From assembly GCA_039636775.1 (NCBI GenBank), contig CP143429.1:3534001-3598000 (forward strand): a DNA stretch of 64,000 nucleotides, written 5' to 3'. The notes below the pieces were generated by a model. The model saw only the letters and a program-made list of their open reading frames with translations. It had not been told where the DNA came from and made no database searches. The stretch is from Micrococcaceae bacterium Sec5.8. GTDB lineage: Bacteria > Actinomycetota > Actinomycetes > Actinomycetales > Micrococcaceae. The number at the start of each line of letters is the position of its first letter. Position 1 is the stretch's first letter. The position numbers and the translations under genes are program-made. This document shows, piece after piece, positions 35,883 to 44,960 of this stretch.

Positions 35883-36182
35883 ATGATCACCCAGGACCGA
35901 ATTCGCACCAGCGCAGGGACCCAGTCCGCCACCCGCTCGCCTGCTGGAACTCCTCTGGCGGGCCGCTCCGCCCGCGGCCGGTACACCGACGTTGATACGC
36001 TCATCCGGCGAGATGCCGGGCGGACGGTCCGTCCGGGCAGCTACACCGGAGTGGACACCCTGGCCCATCCAGCGTCCGGAAGCGTCCGTCCGGGCAGCTA
36101 CACCGGAGTGGATATTCTGAGCAGGGCCGCCAGCTTCGGGCGTCCCGGAAGCTACACGGACACGACCCGCAGCGCACGCTAG
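35883..36182 (+). CDS. Small repeat protein (four RPGSYTxVD units)
   Basis: A 99-residue, Arg/Ser/Thr/Gly-rich protein not assigned to a family. After an Ala/Arg-rich leader it has four units of consensus (R)PGSYT[GD]VD[TI]L, with Tyr at residues 34, 54, 73 and 91 (periods 20, 19, 18). The last unit is degenerate. At DNA level a 29-nt stretch is duplicated exactly (36027-36055 and 36084-36112). ATG 35883 is preceded by CGGAG. It follows the LysR gene by 119 bp. No signal peptide or helix is predicted by eye. Confidence 0.65.
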   Translation: MITQDRIRTSAGTQSATRSPAGTPLAGRSARGRYTDVDTLIRRDAGRTVRPGSYTGVDTLAHPASGSVRPGSYTGVDILSRAASFGRPGSYTDTTRSAR

Positions 36183-36427
36183 AACGCCAGTATCGCCCCG
36201 GCCTTAGCGCGATGGGCCCGGATGCCGCCGCTCCTTCCCAGTTACCGCGTCCCCGGACTTAGCAGCCGCCGCGGAAACCACGAACATCCGGGCGGGGGAC
36301 GAGCGGCAAACCAACGCAACTGGGCGGGAGCGTCAGGAACCGCGCTGAAGTCGGCGTCCTGGCACGTCCGCTGGTGCATACCTGTCGCTAAGCCCAGCCT
36401 GTCCGCCGGGTTCCTGGCTGGTGCGCG

Positions 36428-36886
36428 TCAGCACGGGGACTGCGCCCGGAGCCGGGCCAGGAGCGTCGCGGCCATCAGCGCCGTCACCATTTCCAGTGCA
36501 ATGACCGCCAGAAGCGCCACAGCGCCCGAGGCCGTCCCGGCCGCGGCGCCCGCGGGCGCCGCGGCATGGTGGGCATGGGTGGAGGACCCGGCACCGGTGC
36601 CCAGGAGCAATACCGCGTGCACCCCCGCCATCATCAGGGCCGAGGCCATGATCTTGCGGACGGCGCCCGCCCGTTCCCGGCGCCAAATGTGCGCGGCGCA
36701 CGGCAGGCACATTGCCACCATGGCGAGCATGAGCAGGTTCAACCACGTCCCGTGCTGGTTCCCGGCAACCAGCCACAAGTGCGCAAGGCATGACAGCGCC
36801 GTTACTGCCGCGCAGATCCGGGAGTGGAAGATCAAACCGGCGATGCCCGGACGGCCGTCCGCCAGCGCGCTTGCGGTCACGGACAT
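36428..36886 (-). CDS. Small His-containing membrane protein, downstream partner of amine oxidase
   Basis: A 152-residue protein with four likely helices (about residues 22-40, 48-66, 80-97, 120-145). Between helices 3 and 4 lies a His-containing Ala/Gly-rich loop (THAHHAAAPAG). ATG 36886 is only 3 bp after the amine oxidase stop, so it is co-translated with that copper enzyme. It was not assigned to a family. A role in copper supply or oxidase maturation is possible but rests only on position and histidines. Confidence 0.7.
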   Translation of the reverse strand: MSVTASALADGRPGIAGLIFHSRICAAVTALSCLAHLWLVAGNQHGTWLNLLMLAMVAMCLPCAAHIWRRERAGAVRKIMASALMMAGVHAVLLLGTGAGSSTHAHHAAAPAGAAAGTASGAVALLAVIALEMVTALMAATLLARLRAQSPC

Positions 36887-36889
36887 AAT

Positions 36890-38803
36890 CTAGCTGTGGC
36901 AGTGGCCGCCGGCCGGCTGTGCGCTCGCGGGCACATCCAGCACGGGGCTGCGGTCAAAGAATCCCTCCGGCCGCAGCTTGAAGCCGGCCGTGTCCACGGG
37001 CATGATGGGCCAGTCCTCGGGGCGCGGAAAGTGCGTGAGCCCGAAGGTGTGCCAGAGCACGATGTCCTGGCCGTCCAGGTCCCGGTCCTGGGCAACGTAG
37101 GCCGGCAGCCCGGCCCCGCCGGAATGCTGATTTACAAAGTCGCCCGTCGGGTAGCGCTCGGCTTCGGCATGCCGGGTGATCCACAGGTCCTTGGTGGCGA
37201 AGGCGGCGCGGCGGGCGATCGAAGACCCCGGGTCCGCCAGCAAAGTGGGCTGGCTCTCGGCATGGAGCTTGTAGGCCACGGGGTCGCCAAGCCGGTTCAG
37301 TGACCGGGGGTTGGAGATGACCCAGGTCCGGCCGTTGCGGGCATCAGCCTCGCGCACGCCCTCAGATTCACGCGCAATCAGCGTGCGCTTCCGGGAAAAG
37401 GCGTTGCCGCGCTCGTTGCCTTCGCCCATTGCTTGCCGGACAACGTCTTCTTCCTCCACCCGGTTGGTGAGCCCGTCAATGGCCATGTCGAGGCGGGCGC
37501 TGAAGAGGTGCTGGTGGAAGGGGGCGCCCAGGCCCGGGGCGAGCTGGGAGATGTTGGCCGAGCCGCCCTCGGGGAACGCGGAGGTGAAGACGACGCCGGT
37601 GGCCTTGGCTTCGAATTCGATGGTGCCGTCGAGGTAGAGGTACCAGTAGAAGCCGTAGTCGTAGTTGCCGATCGTGGTGAAAAAGGAGATCACCAGGCGC
37701 CGGTTGCGGCGGGTGTAGTTGATGCCGGTCCAGAGGTCGCTGTGCTTGGCCAGGATCCCCCAGTCCTCCTCGTGCATGCAGATGCCGTTGCGGATTTCGC
37801 GGGGACTGCCAAAGGCGTCGCTGATGACCGGGCTGAGATAGGTGATCTCGCCGAGGCAGTCACATCCCAGTTCCAGGGAGTTGGCGTACTGGCCCACAAG
37901 GTATTCGCCGGTATCGAAGTAGTTCTGCCAGGACCGGATCGGCGACGGATCTCCGTACGGGACGACCATTTCCGCGATCGAAGCCCGGTTGATGACCGGG
38001 CGCAGCCGGTCGCCGTCCTGGAACGCGAGGTTGTGCAGAACAACCCCTTCACGGACGTCGAAACCGACGTCGACGCTCCACTTTTCCCACTCGACGTGGT
38101 TGCCTCCGGTGACCGTGAAACTGGGCCCGTCAGGCTGGGTGATGCTGATGGGTTTCTGCGTGGTGCGCAGCGGTCCAGTGAGTTCCGGATCGGTGTAGTT
38201 GCCGTGCTCTGCGGGAATCGGCACGGCGCCGGTGTCCAGGACCTGCGTGACCACCTTGCTGACGACATCGACGTACGCCACCAGCCCGTCCACGGGGTGC
38301 GCCCAGGCGCTGTCTTCGGGGAAATCCTGCACGAAAGCCAGGCCGCGCAAAATCCGGCGGCCCTTTTCCTCGGGATACTCGAAAACGCCGGCGGACAGCG
38401 GAGCGACGCGGACGGTGTTCACCTCCAGACCCCGGCTGGCCAAAGCCTCAAGCCACCGTTCGTCCGTGGCCAGTAGCTGCTCGACCACCTCGAATTCCTC
38501 CTCGAGGACGGGAAGCTCGCCGGCCACTGCCGTATCGAGTTCGACGACGGAGATCACCTCACCGGTGGACACGGAGACGGTCACATCAGCCGGACGCCCT
38601 CCGGAGACGTCAAGGATGAACACCCGGAACCGCCGGTCCTGGGCCTCCGCGGCCGCGCTCCGCGCCGGGTCCACGAGACCCAGATAGGCGATGCGTTGGG
38701 CCTCACCCAGCAGTCCCGCAGTACGCAGAATGCCTTGGACAGCCGTAATTTCGGCAGCCGAGGTCAAGCGGTAGGGGGCGCGGAGGTCAGTTTGTACGGT
38801 CAT
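36890..38803 (-). CDS. Copper amine oxidase (phenylethylamine oxidase type)
   Basis: A 637-residue TPQ enzyme oxidising primary amines (phenylethylamine, tyramine and similar) to aldehydes, with H2O2 and ammonia released. Tyr381 in GNYDY is the TPQ precursor. Copper ligands are the two His in [11 protein letters not shown] and the His in [11 protein letters not shown]; the catalytic-base Asp is in the YFDTGEY region. Length and sequence match the A. globiformis enzyme (638 aa) very closely from memory. ATG 38803 is chosen because an upstream extension is non-homologous. It is divergent from a TetR gene. Confidence 0.95.
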   Translation of the reverse strand: MTVQTDLRAPYRLTSAAEITAVQGILRTAGLLGEAQRIAYLGLVDPARSAAAEAQDRRFRVFILDVSGGRPADVTVSVSTGEVISVVELDTAVAGELPVLEEEFEVVEQLLATDERWLEALASRGLEVNTVRVAPLSAGVFEYPEEKGRRILRGLAFVQDFPEDSAWAHPVDGLVAYVDVVSKVVTQVLDTGAVPIPAEHGNYTDPELTGPLRTTQKPISITQPDGPSFTVTGGNHVEWEKWSVDVGFDVREGVVLHNLAFQDGDRLRPVINRASIAEMVVPYGDPSPIRSWQNYFDTGEYLVGQYANSLELGCDCLGEITYLSPVISDAFGSPREIRNGICMHEEDWGILAKHSDLWTGINYTRRNRRLVISFFTTIGNYDYGFYWYLYLDGTIEFEAKATGVVFTSAFPEGGSANISQLAPGLGAPFHQHLFSARLDMAIDGLTNRVEEEDVVRQAMGEGNERGNAFSRKRTLIARESEGVREADARNGRTWVISNPRSLNRLGDPVAYKLHAESQPTLLADPGSSIARRAAFATKDLWITRHAEAERYPTGDFVNQHSGGAGLPAYVAQDRDLDGQDIVLWHTFGLTHFPRPEDWPIMPVDTAGFKLRPEGFFDRSPVLDVPASAQPAGGHCHS

Positions 38804-38846
38804 GATGGCGGCTTTCAGTCGGAGATCCTGGCGGGTCAGAAGTTTA

Positions 38847-38866
38847 TTTTCTATAGTTGTAGAGAA
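38847..38866. promoter_or_regulatory. Candidate TetR operator in amine oxidase/tetR intergenic region
   Basis: TTTTCTATAGTTGTAGAGAA is an imperfect AT-rich palindrome in a 122-bp divergent promoter region, where the rest is GC-rich. It is a plausible site for the adjacent TetR protein. Confidence 0.4.
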
Positions 38867-38925
38867 TACGGAAATGTAAGCTGTGCCACAAGAGTCCGAC
38901 GTGAAGTATTTTGGGGAGCTACCCG

Positions 38926-39516
38926 GTGCCAAAGATTGTTGACCACGACCAGCGGCGGATTGAGCTCGTCGACGCGACGTGGCGGATCATCGCCCGGCTC
39001 GGCATCGAGAGTGCAACCATGCGGGAGATTGCCCTGGAGGCAGGTTTTGCAAACGGTGCCCTGAAGCCGTATTTTCCCACCAAGGATGACCTGCTGGCCT
39101 TCGCATTCGGGCACGTCTTCAGCCGCACCAACGAACGCATCGCCGGAGTCACCGCCGGGCGGGAGGGGCTTGCGGCCCTCAGGGCTTTCTGCATCGAGGT
39201 CCTGCCCCTGGATGAGGAACGGATCAACGAGGCCCGGATTGTGATCCCGTTCTGGCAAAAGGCCATCAACGATCCCGGGAAGGCCCGCATCCACCGCGAC
39301 TCGATGCAACAGTGGCTTGCGGCCATCCGGCAGCACCTTGCCGAGGCGCGGCAAACCGGCGCCGTCACCACCCCTGTCGACGACGCCGCCCTGGCCGGCC
39401 AATTACTCAACCTTCTCCTGGGTGCGCAGATTGCCGCAGCACTGGCGCCGGAGGGCCAGGTGGACCTCGGGCTGAACGAACAACTGGAGGGATTCCTCAC
39501 CCTGCTGGCCTGCTAG
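38926..39516 (+). CDS. TetR/AcrR family transcriptional regulator
   Basis: A 196-residue repressor. The N-terminal HTH is typical ([48 protein letters not shown], in three helices), followed by an all-helical ligand domain. GTG 38926 follows GGGGAG and starts just before the helices; a TTG five codons upstream is less likely. It is divergent from the copper amine oxidase gene and most likely controls it in response to an amine or aldehyde (inferred). Confidence 0.9.
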   Translation: MPKIVDHDQRRIELVDATWRIIARLGIESATMREIALEAGFANGALKPYFPTKDDLLAFAFGHVFSRTNERIAGVTAGREGLAALRAFCIEVLPLDEERINEARIVIPFWQKAINDPGKARIHRDSMQQWLAAIRQHLAEARQTGAVTTPVDDAALAGQLLNLLLGAQIAAALAPEGQVDLGLNEQLEGFLTLLAC

Positions 39517-39638
39517 CCAGACGTATTTTTATTCGCCCGCTGTGGAAAAAAGATGACAGCGAGCGGCGTCGGCGCTACCCTGAAATGACTGTGTCCCATG
39601 ACACATCTTCTCCAGATTCGACGGCGCCAGGACCTCCC

Positions 39639-40610
39639 ATGACCGCAGTTGCAGCCCGCCCATCGCACGTTTCCGCCGGACAGGACGTCCACACCAGCAC
39701 CGCTGTGTCTTTCGACCACTGGCGGCACCTGGTCGCGGAATCCTTCGTTCCCCTGGCGACTTCGAGCAACAATGCGGACGGTTTCCGGGGCCGCATGCGG
39801 TCCCGGAAACTGGACCGGGTGGCCCTCGTGGAGGTATCCGCCACGAGCCATGAGGTCCACCGCACGCCGGCACTCATTGCGCAGTCCAACCAGCGCTACT
39901 TCAAGCTCAATCTCCAATTGCAGGGAACGGGGCTTCTGATCCAGGACAACCGCGAGGCCGTACTGCACCCGGGGGACCTGTCCATCTATGACACCAGCCG
40001 CCCATACACGCTCGCCTTCGAGGACGATGCCCGGCTCATGGTGGTGATGTTTCCCTGGGACGCATTGCCGCTGCCGCCGGACTGCATCGCGCAACTGTCG
40101 GCCGTGCGGATGGCTGCCGACGGCGGCCTCGCCGCCATCGTCGGGCCGTTTATTGCCCATCTCGCGGAGAACCTGGATGTCCTGGGCGGCCCCAGCGGGT
40201 CCCGCCTCGCCGCAAATGCCCTCGATCTCGTGTCCACCATGCTGCATTCGGAACTGGACGTGGTCCCGGACCGGATGAAACCCCAGGCCCTGCTGGCGGC
40301 AGCTGTCCGCGAGTACATCGACGCCCACCTGGCCGATCCCTTACTGTCCCCGGCGTCCATCGCGGCAGCCCACTTCATTTCGACCCGGCATCTGCACAAC
40401 GTCTTCCATGAGTCGGGCAGTACCGTGGCGAGCTGGATCCGGACCCAGCGGCTGGAAGGGGCGCGCCGTGAACTGCGGGATCCGCTCCTGGCCGGGATGC
40501 CCGTCGGAACCGTGGCCGCACGGTGGGGCTTCATTGATGCGGCGCATTTCAGCCGCTCCTTCCGCGATGCGTTCGGTGCGTCACCGAGCGACTGGCGTCG
40601 CGGCGCGTAA
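39639..40610 (+). CDS. AraC family transcriptional regulator
   Basis: A 323-residue activator. Residues about 20-200 form an AraC_binding_2-type cupin domain (SFDHWRHLVAESFVPL, LNLQLQGTGLLIQDNR, GDLSIYDTSRPYTL), as in FeaR-type regulators of aryl-amine/aromatic pathways. The last 100 residues form the double HTH (SIAAAHFISTRHLHNVF, WGFIDAAHFSRSFRDAFGASP). ATG 39639 is preferred; ATG 39585 adds 18 residues. It is beside the permease and aldehyde dehydrogenase genes and probably activates them. Confidence 0.88.
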   Translation: MTAVAARPSHVSAGQDVHTSTAVSFDHWRHLVAESFVPLATSSNNADGFRGRMRSRKLDRVALVEVSATSHEVHRTPALIAQSNQRYFKLNLQLQGTGLLIQDNREAVLHPGDLSIYDTSRPYTLAFEDDARLMVVMFPWDALPLPPDCIAQLSAVRMAADGGLAAIVGPFIAHLAENLDVLGGPSGSRLAANALDLVSTMLHSELDVVPDRMKPQALLAAAVREYIDAHLADPLLSPASIAAAHFISTRHLHNVFHESGSTVASWIRTQRLEGARRELRDPLLAGMPVGTVAARWGFIDAAHFSRSFRDAFGASPSDWRRGA

Positions 40611-40704
40611 GGCGGATCGAGCGGATCGAGCACGTCGCGATTCCTATATGGAAGGGGCGGCGCCGGATCTGCCCGGCACCGTCCCTTCCCCGTTCGGGGC
40701 TCCG

Positions 40705-42174
40705 CTAAGCGCGGACGGCCTCCCGGGCAGCCCTGCGTTCGACCCTGACCTCCACTGCCACGCCGACCGCAAACACAACGGGCACAGCGATCAGCAGGCC
40801 CACCGCCGTCTCGGCACTGCCGCCGATCAGGGCTGTGAAGTTACTGACAACGAGGGACAGTACCCAGCCAAGGAGCACAGTGGCGAGGACCGGCGCCACC
40901 GTGGTTTGCCAAAGCTGCCCTGCAGTCTTGTGGCGCCGGAAGTACGCGACGACAGCAAGGGAGCACAGGATGTACAGGACCAGGAGCGCCCCGACGGCCA
41001 GCCCGCTGAACCAGGAGAAAAGAGTCAGAACCGGGTCCAAGGACAACAGGGCGAATGGTGCCACGAGGAGCAATGCAATGACGGTCTGGATCCGCGCCGC
41101 GGCAGCCGGAGCCCGGTGGCGGTTGGTTCGGGCCACGGCTCCCGGCAGTGACCCGCGCAGCGCCAGCGAATGGAGGTAGCGGTTGATGCCGTTGTGGAAG
41201 GCAATGATGCCGGCCAGCAGGGACGTCACGAGCAGGATGCCGGTGGCAATTCCGGCCCACGGACCGAACAGCTCCACCATTGGTGTCAGCACAAAGGAGG
41301 TGGAATCACCCGATTCGAGGGCCGCCCCCGCCGCGTCAGCGACGTGCGAGGGGCCGTAGTAACTGACCAGCATCCACGAAATGAAGGAGAAGAAGACGGA
41401 GATGACCCCCACCGAAAGATACGTGGCGCGGGCCACCGTGCGGTGGGCATCCTTGGCCTCAGCCGAGTAGATGGCCGTTGACTCGAACCCAAACATCGAG
41501 GCAACAGCAAACATGATGGCCACGCCCGGGGCGCCGGTGGCGATCGCCGCGGGCGAGAAGGACGCCGCCAGCGACAGCCCCTCCGGTCCACCGCCGCGCA
41601 CCAGCACGGTGACGCCGAACAGGATCAGGATGGCGACCTCAAGGCCCACCAGCAGCGCCAGGACCCTGGCCCCCAGTTCGATGTTGAGCGATCCCAGCAC
41701 CTGAACACCGGCCATGGTGACCATGGCCAGTAACCACCAGGGAACCGCAATGCCGGCGGATCCGAGGAGCCCCGAGAACGCGGCGCCGTACAGCCCGTAC
41801 ATTGCGGCCTGGACCGTGCTGTACGCGAGGAGGGCCAGCCACGCTGCCCCCGCTCCGGTTTTGCGGCCAAAGGCGGCCGTGACGTACGCGTAAAAGGCGC
41901 CGTTTGCCTGGATCTTGCGGCTCATCGCCACGAACCCGACGGCGAAGATCACAATGACGATGCCCACCACCAGGTACGCCCCGGGCGCGCCGGGGCCGTT
42001 GCCGAGGGCCGCGGCCAGCGGTGATGCCCCGACGATTCCGGTCAACGGCGCCTGGGCCGACAAAACGAAGAAGAGAATGCCCATAACGCCGACACTGCCG
42101 GCGCGCAACGCTGTGGAGTGCTCGTCGCGGGGTCCGGCTGTCGCGGTCCGGGACTCGGAATTTGAAATACTCAT
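40705..42174 (-). CDS. APC family amino-acid/amine permease
   Basis: A 489-residue APC-superfamily transporter with 12 helices. LSAQAPLTGIVGASPLA in helix 1 and GANGAFYAYVTAAFGRKTG-like helix 3 region match the APC family subgroup that imports amino acids and amines. ATG 42174 follows AAGGA; longer frames upstream have poor signals. It is divergent from an aldehyde dehydrogenase and convergent with the AraC gene, so it is probably the uptake system for the amine or its derivative. Confidence 0.88.
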   Translation of the reverse strand: MSISNSESRTATAGPRDEHSTALRAGSVGVMGILFFVLSAQAPLTGIVGASPLAAALGNGPGAPGAYLVVGIVIVIFAVGFVAMSRKIQANGAFYAYVTAAFGRKTGAGAAWLALLAYSTVQAAMYGLYGAAFSGLLGSAGIAVPWWLLAMVTMAGVQVLGSLNIELGARVLALLVGLEVAILILFGVTVLVRGGGPEGLSLAASFSPAAIATGAPGVAIMFAVASMFGFESTAIYSAEAKDAHRTVARATYLSVGVISVFFSFISWMLVSYYGPSHVADAAGAALESGDSTSFVLTPMVELFGPWAGIATGILLVTSLLAGIIAFHNGINRYLHSLALRGSLPGAVARTNRHRAPAAAARIQTVIALLLVAPFALLSLDPVLTLFSWFSGLAVGALLVLYILCSLAVVAYFRRHKTAGQLWQTTVAPVLATVLLGWVLSLVVSNFTALIGGSAETAVGLLIAVPVVFAVGVAVEVRVERRAAREAVRA

Positions 42175-42520
42175 CGCATCCTTCTTAACGGTCATGAGTC
42201 TGAAATGACGGTTCACAAAAGTAGACCGTCCGGGAATTGGGAGTGCTGGCATCGCTCAAATCCAGCATGGCAGGTGACGGCCGTCACCCTTTTGTCGCTC
42301 AGCGACCGGTTGTTGTTCCTCAGCGCAACGGCGTTACGGGCCGGCACGATCCTTCGCAGTGGGTCAACTGCAGTTCGCGCAAAGACAAGACTGGGCCCCC
42401 GCACCGGAGGACACTCGGACGTATCGGTACGGCCCCACCCGGATTCCCCGGCGTCTTACCGCCCCGCACTACCGGCGCCTCATTGATCCCGCGCACCACC
42501 TACTCGAAGTGGAGTACCCC
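42175..42520. promoter_or_regulatory. Divergent promoter region of permease and aldehyde dehydrogenase genes
   Basis: A 346-bp region between divergent genes. It contains a perfect 16-bp palindrome, GGTGACGGCCGTCACC, at 42273-42288, and a looser pair TGCTGG/CCAGCA at 42244-42267. Frames reading through toward the dehydrogenase are open but lack homology to the family. Confidence 0.5.
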
Positions 42521-43930
42521 TTGGAAACCTACGATGCCCTCCTGGCCTCAATCACCCCCGCCGCCGGCGAAACCCGGACCATCTTTGACCCCGCCACTGG
42601 CGCCGTCGTCGGCAAGGCGCCGGTGCACTCCCTGGCGGACCTGGAACGCGCCATCGCCGCCGCCGCCGCCGCCCAGCCCGCGTGGGCGGCGCTGGGCCAT
42701 GACGGCCGGAGCGCGGCGCTGCTCAAGGCGGCCGACGCCGTCGAACGCTCCGCTGAAGAACTTGCCCGCCTGCTCTCCCGCGAGCAGGGCAAACCCCTGA
42801 ACGGCCCTAACGCGCGGTTCGAGGTCGGCGCCTGCGCCGCGTGGCTCCGTGCCGCGGCGGGCACCGCACTGGACCCGGAAACCGTGGTGGACGACGGGGA
42901 AACCCGGGCCGAACTGCACTACCGGCCCATTGGCGTCGTCGGGGCGATCGGGCCTTGGAACTGGCCCATGATGATCACCATCTGGCAGATAGCGCCAGCA
43001 CTCCGGATGGGCAATGCCGTGGTGGTCAAGCCCTCCGAGTACACCCCGCTCAGCGTCCTGGCCTTGGCGGAGGTCCTCAACCAGGAGTTGCCCGAAGGTC
43101 TCCTCACCGTCGTCTCCGGCGGCCGCGACGTCGGGGCGCGGCTGGCCGAACACCCTGCAATCGGCAAGGTCATGTTCACCGGTTCCACCGCCACTGGCAA
43201 GGCCATCATCAGGTCCTCTGCAGACACCGTTAAACGGCTCACCCTGGAACTCGGCGGCAATGACGCCGGCATTGTCCTGCCCGATGCCGATCCGAAGGCG
43301 ATCGCCGAGGGCCTCTTCTGGGGCGCCTTCATCAACACCGGCCAGACCTGCGCCGCCCTCAAGCGCCTCTATGTGCACAGCGACATCTACGATGCCGTCT
43401 GCGAAGAACTGACCACCGTTGCCGCTGCCATGCCGATGGGCGTCGGACTGGACGAGGCCAATGTGCTCGGCCCACTGCAGAACAAGCAGCAGTTCGACAT
43501 CGTCGCCGGGCTCGTTGAGGCCGCCCGCGGTTCCGGGGCCAGGATCCTTCTCGGCGGAAACCCGGACACGGACCAGCCCGGTTACTTCTATCCCACCACC
43601 CTGGTGGCCGATATCGAGAACACCAATCCCCTGGTGTCCGAGGAGCAGTTCGGTCCGGCCCTGCCAATCGTCCGCTACAACACCGTGGATGAGGCCGTGA
43701 CCATGGCCAACGGCCTCGACGTCGGACTCGGCGCCTCGGTCTGGTCCGCCGATCCGGCCGCTGCCCGCGCAGTGGCAGCCCGGATCGAGGCCGGAACCGT
43801 CTGGATCAACAAGCATGGCGCCGTTGACCCGAGGGTCCCCTTCGGCGGTGCCAAGCAGTCCGGCTACGGCCTGGAGTTCGGCGTCGAAGGGCTCAAGGCG
43901 CTGGGTGTCCCCCAGGTCATCAACGGCTGA
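42521..43930 (+). CDS. NAD(P)-dependent aldehyde dehydrogenase
   Basis: A 469-residue ALDH. It has PWNWP near residue 148, the cofactor loop FTGSTATGK, the general base Glu in LELGGND, and nucleophilic Cys in NTGQTCAA. TTG 42521 is chosen because the family's N-terminus begins right after it (ETYDALLASITPAAG), with GTGGAG upstream; GTG 42509 is an alternative. The gene is near amine oxidase, permease and AraC genes, so it probably oxidises the aryl-acetaldehyde made by the oxidase. Substrate is inferred. Confidence 0.9.
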   Translation: METYDALLASITPAAGETRTIFDPATGAVVGKAPVHSLADLERAIAAAAAAQPAWAALGHDGRSAALLKAADAVERSAEELARLLSREQGKPLNGPNARFEVGACAAWLRAAAGTALDPETVVDDGETRAELHYRPIGVVGAIGPWNWPMMITIWQIAPALRMGNAVVVKPSEYTPLSVLALAEVLNQELPEGLLTVVSGGRDVGARLAEHPAIGKVMFTGSTATGKAIIRSSADTVKRLTLELGGNDAGIVLPDADPKAIAEGLFWGAFINTGQTCAALKRLYVHSDIYDAVCEELTTVAAAMPMGVGLDEANVLGPLQNKQQFDIVAGLVEAARGSGARILLGGNPDTDQPGYFYPTTLVADIENTNPLVSEEQFGPALPIVRYNTVDEAVTMANGLDVGLGASVWSADPAAARAVAARIEAGTVWINKHGAVDPRVPFGGAKQSGYGLEFGVEGLKALGVPQVING

Positions 43931-43962
43931 CCGGCTGCATTTCGCTGCGGAACCTGCCGGGC

Positions 43963-44019
43963 GACGCGCAAGAGGCTAAGCGCTGCGGGTACACCGCAGC
44001 GCGTGGCCTTTCGCGCGTC
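43963..44019. repeat. REP-like hairpin, copy 1
   Basis: A long imperfect inverted repeat. Outer arms are GACGCGC/GCGCGTC and the inner stem is a perfect GCGCTGCGG/CCGCAGCGC with a 5-nt loop. It follows the aldehyde dehydrogenase gene and closely resembles the hairpin at 46406-46463. Confidence 0.8.
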
Positions 44020-44165
44020 ATCTGCCGCCTGCCGGCCGGCGGCCGGTCAAACATTTGTGGGCCGCAGCACTTCCGCACCCATCTATTTCCAGTACTGCTC
44101 CGAAGTACCACTGGCCCCTTCCGGGGCGCGAACATCACACGCGCGTGTATGAGGAGATTTATTCA

Positions 44166-44936
44166 ATGAAGAAGACCCTTCGCCTTTTGGCGGTCCCCAC
44201 CCTGGCCCTGGCCGCCCTGGCGGTTTCCGGTTCCCCGGCAATGGCAGCAGACCACTCCTACCAGTCCACGCTGGGCCAGGTTAACGGCAGCACAGGCGCC
44301 GGCACCATCACAGTCGATGTCACGGGCAACCAGGCCCACGTCGTCCTGAAGGTATCGGGCATGCCCGCGACGTTCATGGACGCCCCGTACCCGCACGTCC
44401 AGCACATCCACGGCGGAGCCCAGGGCACCTGCCCGGCACCCACCGCGGATAAGGACGGCGACAAGGTCATCTCCACCACCGAAGGCGCCCCGTTCTACGG
44501 CGGAATCGTCACCACCCTCTCCACCAGCGGCGACACCAGCCCCGCGGCCGGCCTTGACCTGAAAGTCGGCGGCCAGGGCGCGTCCTACACCGTTGACCGG
44601 ACGTTCGAACTGAACGCCGAAACCAAGACGGCCCTGGAAGCCGGCACCGCCGTGGTCGTTGTCCACGGCCTTGATCCGGCCACCCTGAGCGCGGCAGGGC
44701 AGGCCGCCAAGTCCGACCTCGCCCCCACGCTTCCGCTGGCCGCCACGTCCCCCGCACTGTGCGGGACCCTGACCGCGGGCCAGATGAAGATGCCGGCCGG
44801 CGGCGCTGACACCGGCGTCACCCCGGAAACCGGAACCGACACCGGCGCCCTCGCCGTCGGTGGCGGCCTCGCCCTGGTCGCCCTCGCCGGCGGAGCCTAC
44901 GTGGTCCGCCGCCGCACCGCCGGTGCAGCGGCCTAA
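44166..44936 (+). CDS. Secreted CHRD-domain protein with sorting-like C-terminus
   Basis: A 256-residue surface protein. It has a Sec signal peptide (cleavage after AMAA, about residue 28) and a CHRD domain (about 30-190; ADHSYQSTLGQVNG, HVQHIHGGAQGTC). The C-terminus has TPETG, a hydrophobic helix and an RRR tail, in the layout of a sortase substrate. ATG 44166 follows GAGGAG. A sortase gene starts 24 bp downstream, supporting wall anchoring. CHRD domains are of unknown function in bacteria. Confidence 0.88.
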   Translation: MKKTLRLLAVPTLALAALAVSGSPAMAADHSYQSTLGQVNGSTGAGTITVDVTGNQAHVVLKVSGMPATFMDAPYPHVQHIHGGAQGTCPAPTADKDGDKVISTTEGAPFYGGIVTTLSTSGDTSPAAGLDLKVGGQGASYTVDRTFELNAETKTALEAGTAVVVVHGLDPATLSAAGQAAKSDLAPTLPLAATSPALCGTLTAGQMKMPAGGADTGVTPETGTDTGALAVGGGLALVALAGGAYVVRRRTAGAAA

Positions 44937-44960
44937 GCACCGGCCGTTCGGATCACTACT

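Noticed and set aside
36027..36112. CRISPR-like direct repeats
   Set aside because: Only two exact 29-nt copies, lying in a coding frame as part of a protein repeat, with no regular spacers or cas genes.
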